Positions 27,304 through 32,337 of a stretch of 32,337 bases of DNA are shown piece after piece (positions within the stretch are counted from its first letter, which is position 1; the number at the start of each line of letters is the position of its first letter). A program made the translations under genes and the position numbers. The notes under the pieces are model-generated. The model was not told the origin of the DNA. It saw only the letters and a list, made by a program, of their open reading frames with translations, and did no database searches. The DNA comes from Bacteroidales bacterium. GTDB lineage: Bacteria; Bacteroidota; Bacteroidia; Bacteroidales; JAAYJT01. The DNA lies in NCBI GenBank assembly GCA_012522795.1, contig JAAYJT010000078.1:1-32337 (forward strand), read 5' to 3'.

Positions 27304-27460
27304 CTAAATTAAAAACTGCGCGAAGTTAAGTCTATTCTTAAGTGCTGTCAAATTTTAAATGTATGAATTTAAAAATTCCGGACATATGAGTTTTTAAGTA
27401 GCACATTATCAGTATTGTAGAAAGTGCTGGCGCTTTGTTGTTTTTGTAAATTCCAGACAT
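27304..27460 (-). promoter_or_regulatory. Diverged upstream region of gene E with two half-sites
   Basis: The 395-base gap 27273-27667 does not align with the repeat copies beyond its edges. A weak -7-like TAATTTAG is at 27304-27311. Two half-sites, ATTCCGGACAT (from 27375) and ATTCCAGACAT (from 27450), sit exactly 75 bp apart, the spacing of the full palindromes elsewhere. The other arms are lost. No regulator remnant is visible. Confidence 0.55.
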
Positions 27461-27612
27461 TATTTTATAGTGATAAACTGTAAAGTTGTTGAATCAATCA
27501 TAAAAAAAAAAGTATTTTTACTACTGCCGTAACTATATTGAATTATAAGTTTTAACAGGAATAATGCAATTTTTATAACATAATTGTATGTTGGTATTAT
27601 TTTCATTTATAC

Positions 27613-27645
27613 AAAAAAGGCTGCCTTTTAGAGACAGCCCTTTTT
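27613..27645 (-). terminator. Terminator of gene F
   Basis: AAAAAGGCTG pairs with CAGCCCTTTTT with one bulged C; same family as the others, 22 bases beyond the stop of gene F. Confidence 0.75.
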
Positions 27646-27667
27646 ATAATTTTACTTTCAAATTAGT

Positions 27668-28489
27668 TTAAAAAATTCTCCTAAAGCGAATAACAACAAA
27701 TGTTAACATAAGAGCTATACCTACATAAAGTGCCCAGTTTGAGAGGGGAACTGGAGTAGGAGGTATTGGGGGAGGGGCAACAGCGGTAAAGAGATTTTCA
27801 AATAATTGCTGTCGGTCCTGAGCCAGAGGTGTATCAGTGAGATAACCTATTATTATAGCTTTCCCATTGTTACTACGAATTATTGCACCATTTCCATTGG
27901 GGAAAGTAGCTAAGGTTTCAGCATCACCGGTTGCATTTACCCCTGTACTGAATACATTCCATCCCGGGTTAGTCAAAGGCATTGGATTACTTACATTGTA
28001 TTCTATGGATGGATCCAGATGCATTGGCGTTTGATTGTATACACCAGTATATTCAGCATTAAAAAACATAGCAAAATCATTGTCCATCCTCCAGTCATTA
28101 AAAACCAGAGCTCCGCCATTTGCAATATAATTTGCAAAAGCTGTAAGCAAACCAGGCTTCCACGCCTCCCATTGATAATTTTGATTAAAGCCAACGGCTA
28201 AACCAAAATTGCCGGTATTAAGTTTATTGGTAAAATCGTACCAGTCTGTTGCAACAGTAACTGTGTAACCAAGATGAACCAGTGCTTCAGGTATTTTCCC
28301 ATCAGAATGCTCTAAATCAATATAAAGAAGTGCATCTGCAGCACCTCGTGAAGATCCAATAACTTGCCCGTAATACTTTGCAAAGGTATTAGTTGCTCCT
28401 TCAGGGGCATTGTTTCCTTCTGCAAATAATGAGATTGTTGAAATCATGCAGAACACTGCAAGTGAGAATTTTAATAATTTTGTTTTCAT
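27668..28489 (-). CDS. Array gene F: secreted glutamine-amidotransferase-like fold protein with CTERM tail
   Basis: 273 residues from the ATG at 28487-28489, chosen because it starts the signal peptide (MKTKLLKFSLAVFCMISTIS). The frame opens eight codons earlier (MFNKILFI), but those codons correspond to the 5' leader of the other cassettes. The body looks like an amidotransferase/ThuA-type fold: GRAADALLYIDLE-like start, VHLGYTVTVATDWYDF, NTGNFGLAVGF, FANYIANGGALVFNDWRMD, and GKAIIIGYLTD near residue 215. The tail follows a Pro-rich linker (PPPIPPTPVP), with one change in the helix (MLTFVV). Related in plan to gene A, but the two bodies are far apart in sequence. No active-site residues recognised. 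Confidence 0.84.
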   Translation of the reverse strand: MKTKLLKFSLAVFCMISTISLFAEGNNAPEGATNTFAKYYGQVIGSSRGAADALLYIDLEHSDGKIPEALVHLGYTVTVATDWYDFTNKLNTGNFGLAVGFNQNYQWEAWKPGLLTAFANYIANGGALVFNDWRMDNDFAMFFNAEYTGVYNQTPMHLDPSIEYNVSNPMPLTNPGWNVFSTGVNATGDAETLATFPNGNGAIIRSNNGKAIIIGYLTDTPLAQDRQQLFENLFTAVAPPPIPPTPVPLSNWALYVGIALMLTFVVIRFRRIF

Positions 28490-28517
28490 AATAAATAAAA
28501 TTTTGTTAAACATATTG

Positions 28518-28660
28518 CAAAGATATGATTAACAAACTAAAATATGAGGTATAAACATGTTCGAAATTGTGAAATCCGGACATATTTGTTTCTAAATCGC
28601 TGATAAACAGCAGTATAGTGTGGATTATATTTTATTTTGAATTAATAATTCAGGACAAAA
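28518..28660 (-). promoter_or_regulatory. Promoter and twin palindromes of gene F
   Basis: -7 TATCTTTG at 28518-28525. Palindrome 1 at 28553-28587 is degraded on one side (CATGTTCGAAATT against AAATCCGGACATATTT). Palindrome 2 at 28630-28660 keeps AATTCAGGACAAAA, but the other arm is TTTTATTTTGAATT. Palindrome 1 is centred 45 bp from the -7 element instead of 54. Confidence 0.7.
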
Positions 28661-28855
28661 TACTTGGTTCATGTATTTTGTTAAGAAGATAAAAGTATTT
28701 ATTAACTGACTGGATTAAATATGTAAAGCGATATTTGCAGCTTATGCAATAGATTAAGTTAAATCGGCTTAAGCTTATGATTGGTTAGGAAACATTACAT
28801 AATAGCCAAGATTAACAGGGCAGGCATACCAATTTCATTCACCAGATGATAATTG

Positions 28856-28970
28856 CGGAATTTAGTTCACACTCAGCTTTCTATGCTTGTTTTAAAAATT
28901 ATTACCGGATTAAACTCCAGTAGATTATATGTTAAGAGTTAAGAATAATATTCATGAAGCAGAAACGTGA
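28856..28970 (+). pseudogene. Decayed 3' end of the AraC regulator, copy 4
   Basis: The closest remnant to the functional gene at its 3' end: AATAATATTCATGAAGCAGAAACGTGA against AATAATATTCATGAAACAGAAACGTGA, followed by the same post-stop bases (ATACCTGTA for ATGCCTGTA). PKD has become AGTAGAT, with a frame change. Confidence 0.82.
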
Positions 28971-28999
28971 ATACCTGTACTTTTCTATAAGAAACAAAA

Positions 29000-29026
29000 A
29001 AAGGCTGCCTTTTAGAGACAGCCTTT
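29000..29026 (-). terminator. Terminator of gene G
   Basis: AAAGGCTG and CAGCCTTT form an 8-bp stem of the array terminator family, 23 bases beyond the stop of gene G. Confidence 0.72.
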
Positions 29027-29049
29027 CTTAGATACTACTTCAACTTATC

Positions 29050-29817
29050 TTAAAATATTCTTCTGAAACGGATAACAACAAAACTTAACATAAGAGCTAT
29101 ACCCACATAAAGTGCCCAATTTGAAAGGGGAACAGGTTGTGGAGGTGGTTGTACTCCGGGTGTTTCGCTTCCAAAGGTTATGTCATCAAAACCGATATAA
29201 TTTGCGGAGCCAATGAATTTAACCGACTTTGCAACACCATCAAATGCAACTCCAACAGGTTCCCAAATATTATACTGACCTCCGGGAATAGGTAAAGATC
29301 CCAATGCAGGAAGAATCATGCTTGCTATTAAGTTTCCTGTTGCATTTAAGCCATCATATACTTCAACAGAACCACTGTTATTTATGTTAGAATAATAAAA
29401 CGAAAAACCGGTTTCAAAACCTGCTGCAACGTTCATTATTGCACTGTTTTCATCCAGGAAAAACATGATAGTTGAAGGGGAAGGTTCATTTTGGAAATTT
29501 CCGGTTCCACCAGCATATTCAGCTATAATTGATAATGTTGGACCGGAAAAAGTTATACCATAGTTTGGTCCTGGTCCAAATCCACCACCTGACATACCCC
29601 CATTGTAATAATCAAGAATTGGCTGTGAGTTACCAAGTCCTTCAAAATCCAGTACAATTACATCACGATGTTGCTGGTGGTTTTTGCCCATATCAATAAT
29701 CTGCTCTTTTGTAATTGTTGGCTTAACACTTGGGTTATGCAGTGTTTGTGCCTGAATTGAACCTGCAAGAATAATACAGATACTGACCAATGTTAGAATA
29801 GAAAATAATTTTTTCAT
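29050..29817 (-). CDS. Array gene G: PEP-CTERM-type domain protein with CTERM tail
   Basis: 255 residues from the ATG at 29815-29817, which starts a signal peptide (MKKLFSILTLVSICIILAGS). The frame stays open to 29952, but that would take in promoter and palindrome DNA. The body follows the plan of many PEP-CTERM exoproteins: it opens with VIVLDFEGLGNSQP, has a Gly-rich GGMSGGGFGPGPNYG loop, a jelly-roll-like middle (GFETGFSFYYSNINNSGSVE, VYDGLNATGNLIA) and closes with FIGSANYIGFDDITFGS. The usual linker (PGVQPPPQP) and tail follow. This family likeness is independent support for reading the tail as a sorting signal. It is the last cassette of the array. Confidence 0.85.
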   Translation of the reverse strand: MKKLFSILTLVSICIILAGSIQAQTLHNPSVKPTITKEQIIDMGKNHQQHRDVIVLDFEGLGNSQPILDYYNGGMSGGGFGPGPNYGITFSGPTLSIIAEYAGGTGNFQNEPSPSTIMFFLDENSAIMNVAAGFETGFSFYYSNINNSGSVEVYDGLNATGNLIASMILPALGSLPIPGGQYNIWEPVGVAFDGVAKSVKFIGSANYIGFDDITFGSETPGVQPPPQPVPLSNWALYVGIALMLSFVVIRFRRIF

Positions 29818-29845
29818 AATAAGTAAAATTTTGTTAAACATGGTA

Positions 29846-29996
29846 CAAAGATATAACTGTAAGAAGCCTTGTGCAAATATTATATAAATAGATATGTCCT
29901 GAATTGCAAAATCCGGACATATTTTTTTTATGTTGTTGATACCCAGCACCAATGCTGTGGTTGTATTTTGTCCGGAATTATTAATTCAGGACAAAA
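29846..29996 (-). promoter_or_regulatory. Promoter and twin palindromes of gene G (palindrome 1 inverted)
   Basis: -7 TATCTTTG at 29846-29853. The 31-base palindrome 1 core at 29892-29922 is the exact reverse complement of the core upstream of gene A (21209-21239). Palindrome 2 at 29966-29996 reads TTTTGTCCGGAATT, ATT, AATTCAGGACAAAA. Centre spacing is 74 bp and the -7 distance 54 bp. The remainder of the 430-base gap to 30247 shows no array repeat, only the promoter of the next gene. Confidence 0.78.
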
Positions 29997-30177
29997 ACCC
30001 AGTTTTTAAACCACTTGTAATTGTAGAAACTATTTAAAATTGTTGAGAAATGTAAATGCGGAAATACCAGATAATCCTTGCTAAAATCAAAACTAACATG
30101 ATAGCTGTTATTGGGTTTAAATCCATCTTTGAGAATAAAACTTAACCCAAATTGTGCTAAAAAATCATTTATTCGGA

Positions 30178-30185
30178 TAATTTTG
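30178..30185 (+). promoter_or_regulatory. -7 element upstream of the class-IV aminotransferase
   Basis: TAATTTTG fits TAnnTTTG about 62 bases before the ATG at 30248. No strong -33 element. Confidence 0.4.
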
Positions 30186-30247
30186 TCTTTTCAATTAAAT
30201 TATTCTGGCTGATAGTTATTAATCGTGTTTTAAATGCCCTGGATACA

Positions 30248-31072
30248 ATGGATGAGTGTACGCGCCGATATTTTATATTAAATAATGAACTGAAAGATAT
30301 TTCAGAATTCTCAGACTATTTTGGTAATCCTGAAAAATATATTTATGAGGTTTTCCGTGTTCAGGAAGCCATGCCCGTTTTCATTGAAGATCATCTTGAC
30401 AGATTATGGTACACAGCCTTGATTTCTGGTGTAGTGCTTCCTTTTAGCCGTAAGGATATCCTTAAAGAGATTCATATGCTTGTAAAGGCTAATCCTTCCG
30501 GAGATGGTAACATAAAGATATTCATAACATTGCCAAATCATGGGGAAATGCTCAGGCTGCTTTATTATACGCCTCATCAGTATCCCACCAAAGAACAGTT
30601 CTCAAAAGGAGTTGCAGCGCGTTTGTTTAATGCTGAGCGCGAGAAACCAAATGCTAAGATAATGGATGTTGCATTACGTAGTGCCACCGATCAGATAAAA
30701 ACTGAGAGGAATGTTTATGAAGTTCTGTTAGTAAACGGTCAGGAATTTATTACTGAGGGAAGCCGCTCAAATGTGTTCTTCATTCAGAACCAAAAGATTG
30801 TAACTCCACCGGTTCATACTGTACTTGAAGGGGTTACCAGAAAAAACATTATTCAGCTTTGTAAAGAAAATGATATTGAACTTATCGAAGAACCGGTTCA
30901 TATAACTGAACTGAATAAAATGGATGCAGCATTTATATCAGGAACTTCGCGCAGAGTGCTTCCTGTTTGTTGTATTGATGATTTGAATTTTAATTCGCAG
31001 CATCCGCTTATTCCCATGCTTCAGCGGCTTTTTGAAGACAGGGTTATGCAATATATCAACAGGAAAAAGTAA
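30248..31072 (+). CDS. Class-IV PLP aminotransferase (IlvE/PabC family)
   Basis: 274 residues with the fold-type IV layout: an N-terminal IYEVFRVQEAMPVFIEDHLDRLW segment, the presumed Schiff-base lysine in PNAKIMDVALRSATDQIK, then NVYEVLLVNGQEFITEGSRSNVFFI, the PPVHTVLEGVTRKNII phosphate-binding turn, and FISGTSRRVLPV near the end. The family includes branched-chain aminotransferase, D-amino-acid aminotransferase and aminodeoxychorismate lyase; the sequence alone does not settle which. There is no ilv or pab gene nearby. It converges on sucD, ending 19 bases from it. Confidence 0.85.
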   Translation: MDECTRRYFILNNELKDISEFSDYFGNPEKYIYEVFRVQEAMPVFIEDHLDRLWYTALISGVVLPFSRKDILKEIHMLVKANPSGDGNIKIFITLPNHGEMLRLLYYTPHQYPTKEQFSKGVAARLFNAEREKPNAKIMDVALRSATDQIKTERNVYEVLLVNGQEFITEGSRSNVFFIQNQKIVTPPVHTVLEGVTRKNIIQLCKENDIELIEEPVHITELNKMDAAFISGTSRRVLPVCCIDDLNFNSQHPLIPMLQRLFEDRVMQYINRKK

Positions 31073-31091
31073 AAATCAGAGTATTGATCTT

Positions 31092-31964
31092 TTATCTTTG
31101 GATCAGTGATAACATGGTTTGCCCAATATTAGCAGGTGAATCAACCACGTGTATTCCGCACGATCTCAGAATTTCTTTTTTAGCTTCGGCAGTGTCGCTA
31201 TGACCTCCAATAATAGCTCCGGCATGTCCCATAGTACGGCCTTTTGGAGCTGTTGCCCCTGCTATGAAGGCTACCACAGGTTTTGTACCTTGCTCTTTAT
31301 ACCATTGAGCTGCTTCAGCTTCCATTCCGCCACCAATTTCTCCAATCATTACAATACCTTTTGTTTCGCGATCATTCATAAATAATTCAATAGCATCACG
31401 CGTTGTGGTTCCAACAATTGGGTCGCCTCCTATACCTATGGCTGTAGTTTGTCCAAGTCCTACTTTTGTTAGCTGATCGACGGCTTCGTAAGTCAGGGTT
31501 CCAGAGCGGGAAACAACCCCGATTATTCCTTTTTGATGAATGAAATCGGGCATAATCCCTATTTTTGCTTCACCGGGAGTAATAATTCCCGGACAGTTTG
31601 GGCCAATAAGCCGGCAGTCTTTATCTTTCAAATATTCTTTTACTTGAACCATGTCCTGAACAGGTATGCCTTCGGTTATACATACAATAACTTTAATATC
31701 TGCTTCGGCAGCTTCCATAATGGCATCGGCAGCAAAAGCCGGTGGAACAAAGATTATTGATACATTTGCTGTAGTTTGCTTAACAGCCTCAGAAACTGTA
31801 TTGAATACCGGCCTGTTGAGATGAGTTTGTCCGCCCTTGCCGGGTGTAACCCCACCAACTACATTAGTTCCGTATTCAATCATCTGCCCTGAATGAAAAG
31901 TACCTTCAGTGCCAGTAAAACCCTGCACAATTACTTTGGAATGTTTGTTTACTAATATGCTCAT
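31092..31964 (-). CDS. sucD: Succinyl-CoA ligase, alpha subunit
   Basis: 290 residues. The N-terminal CoA-binding Rossmann domain ([37 protein letters not shown]) is followed by the ligase domain ([44 protein letters not shown]). The phosphohistidine is H247 in [13 protein letters not shown]. With SucB-type beta subunit SucC it interconverts succinyl-CoA and succinate with ATP or GTP formation in the TCA cycle. No sucC is seen on either side within the window, so the two subunits are apparently encoded apart. Length is normal for the family. Confidence 0.97.
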   Translation of the reverse strand: MSILVNKHSKVIVQGFTGTEGTFHSGQMIEYGTNVVGGVTPGKGGQTHLNRPVFNTVSEAVKQTTANVSIIFVPPAFAADAIMEAAEADIKVIVCITEGIPVQDMVQVKEYLKDKDCRLIGPNCPGIITPGEAKIGIMPDFIHQKGIIGVVSRSGTLTYEAVDQLTKVGLGQTTAIGIGGDPIVGTTTRDAIELFMNDRETKGIVMIGEIGGGMEAEAAQWYKEQGTKPVVAFIAGATAPKGRTMGHAGAIIGGHSDTAEAKKEILRSCGIHVVDSPANIGQTMLSLIQR

Positions 31965-32236
31965 TTTTTAATTAATTTATTTAAATGCTTTGAAATACAA
32001 TATGTTATCGGTTTTACTCAGTTCGCAAAATAAACGGCAAAGATAAAAGCATTTTATAATCCAGCATATTTTATGACTTTCTGAATTTTGTTCTTGAGTA
32101 CACATAGTTAAAACCCAACAGCATTTTATAACTCCCGTCGGGCTTTCAAACAAGCTTTTAAAATAAGGGTTCATAGGGTTTCAGAAACCAGTTTCAGATT
32201 TTAATCTTAACTGAATTATTCATAAAAACAGAAAAA

Positions 32237-32301
32237 ATGCGGGTAAATATACTGCTATTACATTGAATAACAGTATATTTGTTGTGCCAAAACCCCCGCA
32301 T
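32237..32301. other. Large imperfect hairpin upstream of sucD
   Basis: An outer pair ATGCGGG (32237-32243) and CCCGCAT (32295-32301) encloses an inner long stem, AAATATACTG(C)TATT with AATA(A)CAGTATATTT (32245-32280). It stands in the 373-base region 31965-32337 after the sucD start, where no gene is seen. It may be the terminator of a gene beyond the right edge or a structured leader element. The open frame at 31977-32174 is not credible. Confidence 0.6.
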
Positions 32302-32337
32302 TATGGACAAAGATAAAATAAAAAAATTATCCCCTAA

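Larger units (their letters stand above)
28490..29049 (-). repeat. Intergenic repeat copy 4 (between F and G)
   Basis: Fourth copy of the unit. The promoter part is more diverged than in copies 1-3. The spacer (from CAGGACAAAATACTTGG on) and the regulator remnant are close to the others. Confidence 0.88.

Noticed and set aside
21135-29049. CRISPR array or insertion sequences as the cause of the repeats
   Set aside because: Repeats are ~570 bases, flank full genes and contain promoters and gene remnants. There are no short regular spacers, no transposase frame, no terminal inverted repeats and no target-site duplications.
29818-29952. Upstream extension of gene G (45 extra residues)
   Set aside because: The extension would encode promoter and palindrome DNA and would place the signal peptide internally. 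The ATG at 29817 gives a normal secreted protein.
31977-32174. 65-codon frame upstream of sucD
   Set aside because: No family resemblance, and it overlaps the leader of sucD. Treated as non-coding.

Overview
The window looks like a chromosomal segment of a Bacteroidota bacterium, probably class Bacteroidia. Supporting signs are the AT-rich DNA, promoter-like TAnnTTTG elements upstream of many genes, a TonB receptor with a carboxypeptidase-regulatory-like N-terminal domain, a PorT-type outer-membrane barrel protein, and a large secreted protein with dockerin and cohesin-like modules. No rRNA, tRNA, CRISPR array, transposase or phage gene was seen.

Layout. 1-2449 (-): start of a large secreted protein that runs off the left edge. 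2626-4574 (+): cytochrome c maturation genes ccmB, ccmC, ccmD and ccmE; CcmE has Cys instead of His at the heme-attachment site. 4818-6041 (+): ornithine aminotransferase with a strong terminator. 6213-7529 (-): metK. 7841-14526 (-): a DUF819 membrane protein, a LEA2-like lipoprotein, a penicillin-acylase C-terminal fragment, a zinc phospholipase C / P1-nuclease-like secreted protein and a TonB-dependent receptor. 14866-17539 (+): NADP-type isocitrate dehydrogenase and a mitochondrial-like citrate synthase. Then a YjbQ-family protein (+) and an outer-membrane barrel protein (-). 30248-31072 (+): a class-IV aminotransferase. 31092-31964 (-): sucD. With icd and the citrate synthase, sucD makes three TCA-cycle genes in the window.

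The notable region is 18981-30000. A membrane-embedded regulator with seven predicted membrane segments and a C-terminal AraC helix-turn-helix domain points into an array of six genes on the opposite strand (A 20286-21134, B 21702-23366, D 24410-25768, E 26340-27272, F 27668-28489, G 29050-29817), plus a small tail-less gene C (23424-23840) directly upstream of B. The six proteins have unlike secreted domains: two glutamine-amidotransferase-like folds, an IgGFc-binding-like domain plus an Ig-like domain, a DUF3344-like domain plus an Ig-like domain, a nidogen-like domain, and a PEP-CTERM-type 'FDDITFG' domain. All six end in a nearly identical tripartite tail (VPLSNWA, hydrophobic helix, RFRRIF) that resembles the PEP-CTERM/IPTL-CTERM sorting signals processed by exosortases.

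The constant DNA around the variable gene bodies includes the tail codons, a terminator hairpin of one family, a promoter with a TAnnTTTG element, and two palindromes built on GTCCTGAATT whose centres lie about 75 bp apart. Between several cassettes lie decayed copies of the 3' end of the regulator gene. I infer a modular surface-protein array that grew by repeated duplication of a regulator-gene pair and is probably controlled in common through the twin palindromes. The regulator's role, the tail's processing and the proteins' functions are inferences; the repeats and motifs are read directly from the sequence.
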